A stretch of 64,000 bases of DNA from VRUE01 sp963753245 (GTDB taxonomy: Bacteria > Actinomycetota > Thermoleophilia > Solirubrobacterales > 70-9), in NCBI GenBank assembly GCA_963753245.1, contig CAVWBK010000009.1, positions 62,001 through 126,000 of the forward strand, given 5' to 3'. The notes beneath the pieces are model-generated. The model was given only the letters and a program-made list of their open reading frames with translations, did not search any database and was not told where the DNA came from. This document shows positions 54,134 to 63,462 of the stretch, piece by piece. Numbering within the stretch: position 1 is the stretch's first letter; every line of letters starts with the position of its first letter. Position numbers and translations under genes: made by a program.

Positions 54134-55280
54134 TTAGAGGCGAGGGCTCGAACTGAGCGGCGTACCGGGCCGCGAACGAGCGGTCATGCGAGCGCCGCGG
54201 GCGGCCTGTCGGAGGGCTCTGAGCGTCTTGCGCTTACCGAGCCGCTTGGGCTCGGTGACGACGTCGTAGTGGCCGGCGCGCTCGGCCACTACCTGCGAGG
54301 GGTCCTCGCGGAGCAACACCTCAATTCCCAGCTGCCACCAGGGCTCTGGGTCGCCGCGGCGCCCGGCGATCGTGATCCGGGCCCAGGGAAGCTCTTCCTG
54401 CAACTCCGTGAGCCGCGCTACCAAGCGCCTGTGCGGGCGAGGGAATCGTGTCGCAGAGGACGAGCGCTCGCCCGGTCGCGAGCGCGTCTCGTGCAGCAAG
54501 CATCGTCGCCGGGTCCGGGGGCCACAGCGACGGCGGGTGGGTGGCCGCGAGCTTGTCCCCCCAGCGAGCGACGAAGACCGGGCGGTTGCGCTCGAACAGC
54601 TTCTCGGCGTCCGGCTCACCGCCGGACGAGAAGCCGCCATGCAGCACCCGCACGGCGGGCACGTACACGGTCCGCAGGCCCCGCTCGAGGAGCGTCAGGC
54701 AAAGGTCGACATCCTCGAAGTAGGCGGGGTTGTAGGCGTCGAGGAAGCCGCCGACCTCGAGGAACGTGTCGTGGCGCAGCAGCATGCACGCGGCCGCGCC
54801 GAAGTCGGTGGCGCGCGGGAAACGCCAGGCCGGGTCCTCGACGTCGTCGCCGTTGCCGAGGGCCAGCACGCTTCCGTCAGGTGCCACGAGCGCGCCGGCG
54901 ACCTGCATCGTGCCGTCCTCGTTCACCAATGCCGGCACCACCGCCCCGACCCCGGGCCGGCGCAGCGCGGCGAGCAGCGGCTGGATCCACCCCGCGGGGA
55001 CGACGGCGTCGCTGTTGAGGAGAGCCAGTACCTCGCCGCGGGCGATCGCCGCGGCTTGATTGTTGGCGGCGCCGAAGCCGGCGTTGGTGTCGTTGGCCAG
55101 CAGCTGGACATCCGGGAAGCGCTCGCGGATCCGGGCGGTCGTGCCGTCGGGCGAGGCGTTGTCCACGACGATGATCTCGTGGGGGACATCGGTGTGGGCG
55201 CCGGCGGCGGTGAGGGCGCGCTCGGCCCAGGGCCAGGCGCCGTGGGTCACGACGACGATCGACACCAGCGGCTCGGCCAC
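54134..55280 (-). CDS. Family 2 glycosyltransferase (rhamnosyltransferase-like), one frame change
   Basis: The first 280 residues from 55280 are in frame: VSIVVVTHGAWPWAERALTA, VDNASPDGT, NAGFGAANNQAAAIARGEVL, LLNSDAVVP (metal motif) and AYFEDVDLCLTLLERG. Near 54440 it shifts to a second frame (VARLTELQEELPWARITIAG) which ends at 54134, giving about 380 residues. The extra C-terminal part is not typical of GT2 and includes a basic tail. It is separated by 5 bp from the methyltransferase upstream in the operon. Confidence 0.82.
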
Positions 55281-55285
55281 GCGCT

Positions 55286-56252
55286 TTAGGCGTCCCGCGT
55301 GGCCCGGCGTGCCAGCTCGGCCTCGAAGCCGGCACTCCGTCGCCTCTGTATCACCCGCATGCCGGGCAGCCCGCGCAGCGCTGCGTAGATCCGCATCGGA
55401 GGGCTGGCGAGGATCCGGTCGAGCCGCACCGAGAGCCGCAGGTTCTCCTCGCGCAAGGTCTCGGTCTCCGCCGTCCCGCCCCAGATGCCAGGCTCCGCGG
55501 CCCCCTCCGCCTGCTGCCGCAGTCGCCGCCGGTCCTCGCGGTCCCCGGCCGCCATCGGAATCGCCTTGGCGACGAACTGGTAGGTGCGGGCGTCGGGATC
55601 GGCTTCCAGCGCCTCGAGCAGGGCGACCGGCACCCGCGCCTGGTCGAACTCGACCTCGGTCGCAGCCAGCGGCAGCTCATGGCGGCGGAGCTCGACCACG
55701 CCGAGCTCAGCCTCGTCTAGCAACTGCTCGAACGTCTCCCGGGTGAAGAACCGCAGGTGCGTCGAATCGAGCAGTCCCCAGTCCCGGTACTCGAAGCGGC
55801 CAGAGAGCAGCGCGAGCCGCACGCTCCCATGGGCCAACGTTGGGGATCGAGATGACGAAGCGGCCGTCGTCTCCGAGGAAGCGTCGCAGCCGCCTGAGCG
55901 TCCCGAGCGGATCCTTCAGGTGCTCGATCACGTCGGCGGAAACGATCGCGTCGAACCGTTCGTCCCCGAGCTCGGCCTCGAGGTCGAGCGTATCCAGGTC
56001 GCCGACGATCAGGCGCTCGCAAAACCCGGCGGCCCGTTCGGCCATCGCCGCATCGACCTCGACGCCGACGACGGTGCAGCCGCGTTCCGCGAAGACCCGC
56101 GACATGTAGCCGGTCGCGGGGCCGAGCTCCAGCACCCGCGAGCCCTCCTGGACGAAATTGACGACGTCGGCGTGGACGCCGCCCGAATCGAGGTCGATCT
56201 CCTCGAAGTCATAGCGCGGGGAGACGCTTCTCGGGTCGGCCTCAGCTGGCAT
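55286..56252 (-). pseudogene. SAM methyltransferase with C-terminal coiled region, one frameshift
   Basis: From ATG 56252: SRVLELGPATGYMSRVFAER is the SAM loop, GDERFDAIVSADVIEHLKDP and FVISIPNV follow. Near 55825 the frame changes to HGSVRLALLSGRFEYRDWGL, then STHLRFFTRETFEQLL, and an approximately 100-residue charged, helical tail. Joined about 322 residues. The tail resembles those in O-antigen methyltransferases that bind the ribosome-distal glycosyltransferase complex, but that is inference. Confidence 0.78.
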
Positions 56253-56787
56253 TCGCGGAATTTCCGTGAAGGCGCACGAAGCACTCCACGTTCTCGCTGC
56301 ACAGCGACGGGGTGTTCTCGTCGATCAACTCATCGCTCCACTCCCACCATCTGATTCGCAGGAGCTGCTCGACTATGGAGGGGTCAAACCGGGGGCGGAT
56401 CAGGCGCGCCGGGTTGCCGGCGACGATCGCGTATGGGTCGACATCGCGCGTCACGCAGCTGTTGGCGGCTACGACGGCGCCGTCGCCGATCGTCACACCC
56501 GACATGATCGTCGCGTTGGAGCCGATCCAGACGTCGTTGCCGATCATCACGTCGCCGTTGGTACTGGGATGCCCCCGGATCCCCCGCGCCGTCTCCCAGC
56601 GATCCGCGAACTCCGCGAACGGATAGGTGGTCACCCAATCCGTCCGGTGGTTCCCACCGAGGAACACGCTTACCCCGTCGGCGATCGAACAGAAGCTGCC
56701 GATCCTCAGCTCGGCTGGCTCGCCCCAGTGGCGAACCGAGATCGCCTCGTGGCCATAGGTGTGACGTCCGACTTGCAAGAAAGACAA
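56242..56787 (-). CDS. CatB-like hexapeptide-repeat O-acetyltransferase
   Basis: 181 residues of left-handed beta-helix: FCSIADGVSVFLGGNHRTDW contains the catalytic His, and GDVMIGNDVWIGSNATIMSG with VTIGDGAVVAANSCVTRDV are hexapeptide repeats. AIVAGNPARLIRPRF closes the helix. It transfers acetyl groups from acetyl-CoA to a sugar. It overlaps the methyltransferase start by 11 bp and is divergent from gmd. Confidence 0.92.
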   Translation of the reverse strand: MSFLQVGRHTYGHEAISVRHWGEPAELRIGSFCSIADGVSVFLGGNHRTDWVTTYPFAEFADRWETARGIRGHPSTNGDVMIGNDVWIGSNATIMSGVTIGDGAVVAANSCVTRDVDPYAIVAGNPARLIRPRFDPSIVEQLLRIRWWEWSDELIDENTPSLCSENVECFVRLHGNSANAS

Positions 56788-56830
56788 GCGTACTTAGAAC
56801 GAGGCTGGCGACCCCAGTAGTCTTGCTGGC

Positions 56831-57814
56831 GTGCCACGCCGCGCGTTGATCACCGGCATCACGGGCCAGGACGGAAGCTATCTGGCCGAGCTACTCCTCG
56901 ACAAGGGGTATGAGGTGCACGGCATGGTGCGGCGCCTCTCCAGCGAGAACCACCAGCGCCTTGAGGCTTTTCGGGACCAGATCACGATCCACACCGGCGA
57001 CCTCCTCGACCAGCGTTCATTGGGTGACGTGATGAGGGCCTGCGAGCCCGAGGAGATCTACAACCTCGCGGCGATGTCGTTCGTGGGTGCGTCGTGGAAC
57101 CAGCCGACGTTGACCGCCGAGTTCACCGGGCTGGGTGTTACTCGCATGCTCGAGGCGATGCGCGAAACGTGCCCCGATGCCCGCTTCTACCAGGCCTCGT
57201 CGAGCGAGATGTTCGGGAAAGTGAGGGAGTCGCCCCAGAACGAGTTGACGCCCTTCTACCCACGCAGTCCCTACGGCGTCGCCAAGGTGTATGCGCACTT
57301 CATAACGGTCAACTACCGAGAGAGCTACGGCCTCTACGCGTGCTCTGGGATCCTCTTCAACCATGAGAGCCCGCGCCGCAGCCTCGAGTTCGTCACCCGC
57401 AAGATCACCCACACCGCGGCCGCGATCAAACTCGGCCTGGCGTCGGAGCTGGTCCTCGGCAACCGCGACGCGCGTCGCGACTGGGGTTACGCGCCGGACT
57501 TTGTCGACGCGATGTGGCGCATGCTTCAGCGCGACGAGCCAGAGGACTACGTGGTCGGAACCGGCATCGACCACTCGGTCGACGACCTCGTGAACATTGC
57601 CTTCGGCTATCTCGGCATCGACCCTTCCGAGCATCTTCGCCAGGACCCGGCGTTCATGCGACCGGCCGAGGTGGACCTGCTGATCGCCGACCCGACCAAG
57701 ACGCGGGAGCAGCTGGGCTGGTCGCCCAGCGTCGACTTCGAGCAGCTGGTGAAGGTGATGGTCGACGCCGACCTCGCCCTTCTGGGCGAAGGCAGCCCGG
57801 TCTCGACCGCCTAA
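56831..57814 (+). CDS. gmd: GDP-mannose 4,6-dehydratase
   Basis: GTG-started 327-residue SDR. ALITGITGQDGSYLAELLL is the Gmd N-terminus; FYQASSSEMFGKV holds the catalytic Ser/Glu and SPYGVAKVYAH the Tyr-Lys pair. GNRDARRDWGYAPDFV and the R-P-A-E-V-D-L-L motif are diagnostic of GDP-mannose dehydratases. It makes GDP-4-keto-6-deoxymannose, precursor of GDP-rhamnose, GDP-fucose or GDP-perosamine. The next enzyme of those routes is not recognised in this window. Confidence 0.93.
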   Translation: MPRRALITGITGQDGSYLAELLLDKGYEVHGMVRRLSSENHQRLEAFRDQITIHTGDLLDQRSLGDVMRACEPEEIYNLAAMSFVGASWNQPTLTAEFTGLGVTRMLEAMRETCPDARFYQASSSEMFGKVRESPQNELTPFYPRSPYGVAKVYAHFITVNYRESYGLYACSGILFNHESPRRSLEFVTRKITHTAAAIKLGLASELVLGNRDARRDWGYAPDFVDAMWRMLQRDEPEDYVVGTGIDHSVDDLVNIAFGYLGIDPSEHLRQDPAFMRPAEVDLLIADPTKTREQLGWSPSVDFEQLVKVMVDADLALLGEGSPVSTA

Positions 57815-60486
57815 GCGTCGTCGTCGGCCGCGGGAGGATCTTCCGCCGCGGCTTCGATTTGCTTAGCGACTCGGCGCAGCTCCCGATCGATCTCGTCATC
57901 CATTCTCAGCGTTTCGCGCAACGTCTCCCGCAATTCGTCAAGCGACTCCGCGATGCTTGTGTTGATCAGCTGCTGGTGAGCGGCGTAGGGGCGCAGGAGG
58001 CGCATGTACAGGCTCTTCGCCGAGGCTCTGAGCCTGCCGGCTCCGCGGCGCGGCGGCGGGGCGGAGAAGCGCAGGAGGTGCTCGAGCAGGGCGCGTCCGG
58101 CCGGCGCCCCGGTCGCTGCCTGGGCGGGAGCGGGTGCCCCCAGGCGGGTGATCAGCCGCGCTCTCTTACCCTCGTCCATCCTTGCCCTGATCGCCTCGCC
58201 GGCGGCCTCGGGTGAGCGGGTCGCGCGGATTTCGGCGCCGCCGCGCCGTCCCCGTTCTGCTGCCTCCTCGGGCTTCTCGAAAACCTCCCGCATCAGCGTC
58301 GCCGCGTGGTCGAGGTCCGGCGCGGCCCAGAGCTTGTCCGGAGGGTAGGGGTCGGCTTCGGGGCCGATCTCGGTCATTCCGTGCCGTACGAGGTAGCTGT
58401 TGCGCTCGTTCATGAAGTCGAGATTGCCGGAGTAGGCGGTGGCGATCACCGGCCTGTCGAAGTACATCGCTTCGGCCATCGTTAGGCCAAACCCCTCGGA
58501 GCGGTGCAGCGACACGTAGCAGTCGCAGCTGGCGATCATCGCGTTTTTCATGTCGGTCGCGATCGTCTCCTCGATCAGGTGGATTTCGGGACGGTCGGCC
58601 GCGGCGTCCGCCAGCGCCTGGCGCTCGGCGGGGAATTCCTCGCTGCAAACGGACTTGATCACGAGCGAGGGTCCCGAGCCTGCCTCGAAGGCCTTGCAGA
58701 ATGCCGCGACGAGGCCGAGTGGGTTCTTGCGGCGGAATACGCTGCGGTAGTCGAAGAGGAAGAGAAAGCAGAAACCCTCCGGCATCCCCAGCTCTGCCCG
58801 GCTCGCCCCGGCCGGCGTTCCTGGCGTGATCGGTATCCGGATCGTGTGCACCGGGGTCGCGGAGAGGGTCCGCAGCGCGTCGGCGACGTGCTCGGAGGCG
58901 ACCCAGACTTCGTCGACGTAGTCGAAGGCCTGCCGCCACTGCTCGGGGAAGTGGGACACCTCCCAGAACCAGAGGCCCGTCGAGTGGCGAGCTTCGAAGA
59001 AGCGGCCTCCGAGGGCACTCGCCACGACCGGCAGCATGTCCGCGTTGACGCAGATCAGGTTGAAGTCGTAGGGGTGGCTCGCGTCGGGGAGGTCGCGGAG
59101 GGCCTCGCGGATCCTCGCGGGCTCGGTGGGGGAGTCGATTCTCGCCAGGGGGAGATCGACGGTTTCAAGCGCCGAGAGAACCTGGCGCGCCGCCTCGCCG
59201 ACGCCGCGTTTCGAGCTCAGGTAGCCGACCAAATTGACCCCGAAATCGGGCGTCGGCGGCCCTTCCGGCGCGGCGCCGTTGGTCAGGGGGTCAGGGGGAA
59301 GAAGCTCGACCGAGATCCCGGTATCGGGAGCGGTGGCGTGAAGCCAGCTGACGAAGGCGTAGCCGTTGTCCCCGTCGATGACTGGGACCGCCTTGCGGAA
59401 GTCCGCACGCGACTCCCACAGTGCTCTCGCGTAGCGATTGACGCCGCCGTTTGCCTTCCCGCCCTCATCGGCTTCCTCGAGGTATTCGATGAACCGCTTC
59501 GCCCCCGGTTCGGAGAACAGCGATTCGCCGAGCGAGCCGAGCTCGACCCCGTCGCGAAACACTCGCCGCGCTGCCCGGTCGAGCCTGAAGCCCCCGGGCA
59601 GCTCGTCCCAGCCGTAGGCCCAGCAGTTGGCCTCCTCGAAGCCGTGGTCCAGAAGCTGCTTCGCGTACTCGGCGCATATCCGCTGCAGGGCCGGTCGAGC
59701 ACCGACCTCGATCCTGTTCTGATGACGGCTCAGCTCGGTCGGGCGACGTGGGTCAAAACCGCTGAAGTGGAAGAACCGAAGCGGCTCACCGTCGACCCGG
59801 TAGCCACTACCGTCCTCTTCCAGGCTCCGCGTCGCGAGGTTCCAGTAGGCGATGTTGTAGGTCGTCTCCCGGAGGATGTCGATCCCTGGCCAGAGGCCGG
59901 GCGCCAGATCGATCCAGCGCTGGTCGACGAAGTGGCCGTTGGCGGGGTCGTTGAGGCACTCCTTCTCGAGCCGCTCCGACCACCAATCGAGCAGCGCGAG
60001 CGAGGTCTCGCCGCCGCCGAGGCCGATGAAGCCCAGGTTGTAGGAGCCGGCGATCAGGATGTCCTCTTCGCTGGGCTTGAGGCTGTCGCGGGGAAGGGGT
60101 GCTGTGAAGTGGGGGGTCAGGACGACATCGTGAATGCGGGCGCGCCGGGAGATCTCCTCGAGTGAGGCGAATATTCGGATGTCCGGGTCGAGGTAGATCA
60201 CGGTGTCCACCCCCGGCTCCTCCAGCAGATGCCGCAGCAGCCACGGCTTGACCGCGGTCGAGAGCTCCATCACGTCATAGGAGGCGGCCATCCGCTCGGG
60301 GTCGGGCAGGCCGATTTGGTCGATCGTCAGCAGCTCGAAGGGCTCCTTGCCGGCCTCGATGAAGCCGCTGGGGTCGTCAATGACGAGCACGCTGCAGGTG
60401 CCCTCGGGATGGATCTCGCGGAACGACTCGGCCAGGACGCGCGCGTGCGCGACGTAGTTCCTCGCGATGATCGTGCAGATGTTCAC
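57811..60486 (-). CDS. Large two-catalytic-domain glycosyltransferase with coiled-coil tail
   Basis: 891 residues. The N-terminal 300 resemble a GT-A domain (NICTIIARNYVAHARVLAE; VIYLDPDIRIF gives the D-x-D). After a variable linker, residues about 415-760 form a GT-B, GT4-type domain with NLVGYLSSKRGVGEAARQ, FWEVSHFPEQWR and the E-x7-E motif in HRSEGFGLTMAEAM. The last 120 residues are a helical, charged tail. Dual-domain transferases can add alternating sugars. It ends in a 4-bp overlap with gmd. Confidence 0.88.
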   Translation of the reverse strand: MNICTIIARNYVAHARVLAESFREIHPEGTCSVLVIDDPSGFIEAGKEPFELLTIDQIGLPDPERMAASYDVMELSTAVKPWLLRHLLEEPGVDTVIYLDPDIRIFASLEEISRRARIHDVVLTPHFTAPLPRDSLKPSEEDILIAGSYNLGFIGLGGGETSLALLDWWSERLEKECLNDPANGHFVDQRWIDLAPGLWPGIDILRETTYNIAYWNLATRSLEEDGSGYRVDGEPLRFFHFSGFDPRRPTELSRHQNRIEVGARPALQRICAEYAKQLLDHGFEEANCWAYGWDELPGGFRLDRAARRVFRDGVELGSLGESLFSEPGAKRFIEYLEEADEGGKANGGVNRYARALWESRADFRKAVPVIDGDNGYAFVSWLHATAPDTGISVELLPPDPLTNGAAPEGPPTPDFGVNLVGYLSSKRGVGEAARQVLSALETVDLPLARIDSPTEPARIREALRDLPDASHPYDFNLICVNADMLPVVASALGGRFFEARHSTGLWFWEVSHFPEQWRQAFDYVDEVWVASEHVADALRTLSATPVHTIRIPITPGTPAGASRAELGMPEGFCFLFLFDYRSVFRRKNPLGLVAAFCKAFEAGSGPSLVIKSVCSEEFPAERQALADAAADRPEIHLIEETIATDMKNAMIASCDCYVSLHRSEGFGLTMAEAMYFDRPVIATAYSGNLDFMNERNSYLVRHGMTEIGPEADPYPPDKLWAAPDLDHAATLMREVFEKPEEAAERGRRGGAEIRATRSPEAAGEAIRARMDEGKRARLITRLGAPAPAQAATGAPAGRALLEHLLRFSAPPPRRGAGRLRASAKSLYMRLLRPYAAHQQLINTSIAESLDELRETLRETLRMDDEIDRELRRVAKQIEAAAEDPPAADDDA

Positions 60487-60626
60487 CCCTGGCCCGCCTT
60501 CCCTCGATGAAGGTCAGCGGCTGATTATGCAGACCGGCCGAGGACCGTCGCCTTTCCCGACGGTTCAGGCGCCCATGTCCCAGCTGTCGAACACTCGCGC
60601 GCGAAGCCTCAATCGAGGCGCCGACG

Positions 60627-61793
60627 TCAGTCGGAGACGCGCTCGACGCCGACCGGCTGCTTGCGCCGTAGGGTCTCCTCGGCTAGGCCAGAGACGTCGA
60701 CGTCGGCGTGCGGCACCCGCCCGAGGAAGCGCTCGGCTCCCTGTACGAGTACCGCCTCCGCGCCGACGCGGCGAATGTAGTGGGAGTCCCAGCCGAACGG
60801 GATCCAGACGAAGTGCACCTCGCGGAACACCTGGGCTAGGAACCACGAGAGCCCCTGGTAGTACGGGGCGGCAAAGCCGAAGGAGTCGCCGAAGAGGACC
60901 ATGACGCGCGGGTCCGGAGATCGCTCGTTTCGGAACACCCGCCGGGTTCCGATGTGCCCATGGACGGCTGCGATCTCCTCCCGGTTGTCCTCGGCGATCA
61001 CGGCGTGATGGAGGGAGCCGGGCTCGGAGATGATGCTGACGATCTGGGGGTCGAACTTGGTGCCGAGGTCGCCGGTGATCGGGTAGGAGCGAAACGGGAG
61101 TGCGTCCAGGTCAGGGGCGCTCTGCACATCAAGTGCGTTCAGCACCGATGAGAACAGAAGCTCGTTGCCGGAGAAGGTGAGATGTGTGTCGGTCCGCATA
61201 TAGACGTCCTCGCCGGACGCTGCGGTGGTGCGCAGCTCCTCCAGCGGGTAGATGAGCGGCAGGTCGGGTACGGAGAGGAGCCGCTCGATCGGGCGTGGCC
61301 CGACCCGAGGCAGGTCCTCCGGGTAGTACTGCTCGTAGGCGGCGAGCTTGTCCGGCACCGCCATCAACGCGGACGCCACCCCGAGTTCACGCGACTCGTT
61401 GGCTCGGTGGCGAATTACCTCCTGCCATTCCTCCAGCCAGGTCGGGGCCATCTCGGCGGCGCCGAGGTACTGCTCGAGGTTCGCGTTCGTCCCACCGCAG
61501 AGGAACAGCCAGCCCTGGTGGCCGACGATCGCGATCCCGTCGTCGGAGCGGGTGCCGGGTGGCAACCCCCACTCGGCGAGGTCGGGATGAAAGACGTTGA
61601 CTACGGCCGGCGCGCGGGAGGAGTCTGCGCTGCCCTCGGCCAGCCTTACGGCGTACTCGTCGGAGTCAAGCGCCACACGCAGTAGCTCGTCGAGGGTGGC
61701 CACCGCGGCGAGCTGGCCATCGATCTCCTGCTCACTCGGCGTGCGCCCCAGCACCTGCTTGTAGACGGAGACGACCTCATCGCGGGTGAGCAT
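60627..61793 (-). CDS. AlgX/AlgJ-like SGNH sugar O-acetyltransferase with DUF4214-like N-terminus
   Basis: 388 residues. Residues 1-55 (VVSVYKQVLGRTPSEQEIDG, DELLRVALDSDEYAVRL) look like a DUF4214 module. The rest is an AlgX-type SGNH domain: GHQGWLFLCGG, YMRTDTHLTFSG with the Asp-x-His pair, and VLFGDSFGFAAPYYQG with the nucleophilic Ser. AlgX/AlgJ acetylate exopolysaccharide using a membrane MBOAT donor, which is not present here. No signal peptide is seen, so its compartment is unclear. Confidence 0.83.
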   Translation of the reverse strand: MLTRDEVVSVYKQVLGRTPSEQEIDGQLAAVATLDELLRVALDSDEYAVRLAEGSADSSRAPAVVNVFHPDLAEWGLPPGTRSDDGIAIVGHQGWLFLCGGTNANLEQYLGAAEMAPTWLEEWQEVIRHRANESRELGVASALMAVPDKLAAYEQYYPEDLPRVGPRPIERLLSVPDLPLIYPLEELRTTAASGEDVYMRTDTHLTFSGNELLFSSVLNALDVQSAPDLDALPFRSYPITGDLGTKFDPQIVSIISEPGSLHHAVIAEDNREEIAAVHGHIGTRRVFRNERSPDPRVMVLFGDSFGFAAPYYQGLSWFLAQVFREVHFVWIPFGWDSHYIRRVGAEAVLVQGAERFLGRVPHADVDVSGLAEETLRRKQPVGVERVSD

Positions 61794-61853
61794 GCATGCA
61801 GCCTACGAACTCGCGGTGCGGGGCCAACGGTTCAGTGGCCAAAGCGCGAACCG

Positions 61854-63458
61854 ATGCGGAATACTCGGCCGGTGGAGGAGATCGATCTGCAGGAGCTCGA
61901 GACCGACGTCGGCCCGCTCCTCGTGTACCCCGGCGACGAGGGGATCACGCCGAACATTCGGGCGACTGGTGCCCGGGAGGAGGATCTCGCGACCCAGGTG
62001 AGGTCATTCCTGCGCCGCGGTATGACCGCGGTGGATGTGGGCGCCAACGTCGGATATTTCGCGCTCTGCATGGCCGAGCAGGTCGGGCGGTCGGGACGTG
62101 TCATCGCGATCGAGCCCGACCCCCGTAATGCGCGCGTCTTGCGGCTGAACGCCGAACGCACTCGCGGGGCCCGCATCGAGGTCATCGAGGCCGCGGCCTG
62201 GGCGGAGCCCGGCGACCTCAATCTCAGCCTCAACGCGACGAACACCGGCGACCATCGCGTCGGGCTGGCGGGCGGCGAGCGCGAGACGGTGTCAGTGCGG
62301 GCGGTGCGGCTCGATGACTTCTTGCCGGAAGGGGTCGACCTGATGCTGTTCGACACCCGGGCAAGCGAGCACCTCGCAGTGCGCGGCGCGTCCCGCTTGC
62401 TCGAGCGCTCGCGCCCGCGCCTGCTCGTGACGTTCTGCCCGCAGGGCCTGCGCGAGATCGACACCGACCCTGTGACCGTGCTCGACGGCTACCGGGAGAT
62501 GGGGCTGCAAATGAGCGGGGCCGAAAGCGACTTGCCCTCCGACCCCGGCGAGCTCGTCGTGGCCATGGACGCGAACGGGCTCGAGTCCACGACCCTGCGC
62601 CTGGATCCGGTTGGCCCGCCGCCCCCTGCGCACGAGCGTCTACTTCCAGCCAGTCGGCTCCTCGGCCGCGCGTGGGCGCGGCGCTTTCCACCTGCAGATC
62701 CTCCGCAAACGCTCGCCTATGACGCCACGCAGCGTGCGCTTGTCGCAGCCGTGCTCGACAACTCGGCGTGGCTTAGGCGCTTTGAGAGCGGCGACCAGCT
62801 GCCGCCGGGACTCGGGGCCGGGTACGACGAGCGTGTGGTCGAATATCCGTGGCTGTTCTCTCGTGGCGTATCTGGGCGCGTTCTCGACGCGGGCTCGGTG
62901 TCGAACCATCGCCACATCCTGGAACGCCTTCGGCCGGCGGTTGACGATCTCACGATCGTCACCCTTGCGCCGGAGCCGGTTGCCTTCACGTCGTTTGGCA
63001 TTTCCTACCTCTACGCTGACCTGCGGGCCCTGCCCCTGCGCGACGACTGGTTCGAGGAGATCATCTGCCTCTCCACCCTCGAGCACGTCGGGATGGACAA
63101 CACCGTCTACGGCGCGGACGATCCCCGCGCGGACGATCCGCGCGCTGCCGCCGCCAAGGCACTGCGGGAGCTGCTGCGGGTCGTGCGACCGGGTGGCCGC
63201 ATTCACCTCAGCGTGCCGTTCGGTCGGCGCGAAGATCACGGCTGGCTGCGGCAGTTCGACCGCGAAGACGTCGACGCCTTGCTTGCCGACGCCGGCGTCG
63301 TCCGTCACGAGGAGACCGTCTTCCGACACACCTCCCGCGGCTGGCGCCGGGGCACCCCGAGGCAGGCCGCGCGCGCACGCTACAACAACACCCCGAGCCG
63401 CACCAAAGACAAGGCGGTAGCGGCCCGGGCCGTTCTGTGCGCGACGATCCAGGCGTGA
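61854..63458 (+). CDS. Tandem methyltransferase: FkbM domain fused to class I SAM methyltransferase
   Basis: 534 residues. The N-terminal half is FkbM-type: AVDVGANVGYFALCMAEQVG, VIAIEPDPRNARVLRLN and the later VRAVRLDDFLPEGVDLMLFD. The second half (about residues 300-530) is a methyltransferase-11 type: RVLDAGSVSNHRHILERL, CLSTLEHVGMDNTVYG and LLRVVRPGGRIHLSVPFG. ADDPRADDPRA is a short in-frame duplication. Both domains probably methylate sugars of the island's glycan. An alternative GTG start lies six codons in. Confidence 0.87.
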   Translation: MRNTRPVEEIDLQELETDVGPLLVYPGDEGITPNIRATGAREEDLATQVRSFLRRGMTAVDVGANVGYFALCMAEQVGRSGRVIAIEPDPRNARVLRLNAERTRGARIEVIEAAAWAEPGDLNLSLNATNTGDHRVGLAGGERETVSVRAVRLDDFLPEGVDLMLFDTRASEHLAVRGASRLLERSRPRLLVTFCPQGLREIDTDPVTVLDGYREMGLQMSGAESDLPSDPGELVVAMDANGLESTTLRLDPVGPPPPAHERLLPASRLLGRAWARRFPPADPPQTLAYDATQRALVAAVLDNSAWLRRFESGDQLPPGLGAGYDERVVEYPWLFSRGVSGRVLDAGSVSNHRHILERLRPAVDDLTIVTLAPEPVAFTSFGISYLYADLRALPLRDDWFEEIICLSTLEHVGMDNTVYGADDPRADDPRAAAAKALRELLRVVRPGGRIHLSVPFGRREDHGWLRQFDREDVDALLADAGVVRHEETVFRHTSRGWRRGTPRQAARARYNNTPSRTKDKAVAARAVLCATIQA

Positions 63459-63462
63459 GCGG

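Noticed and set aside
58504..60165. 553-codon plus-strand open frame opposite the large glycosyltransferase
   Set aside because: It has shadow composition with no motif; the opposite strand encodes clear GT motifs.
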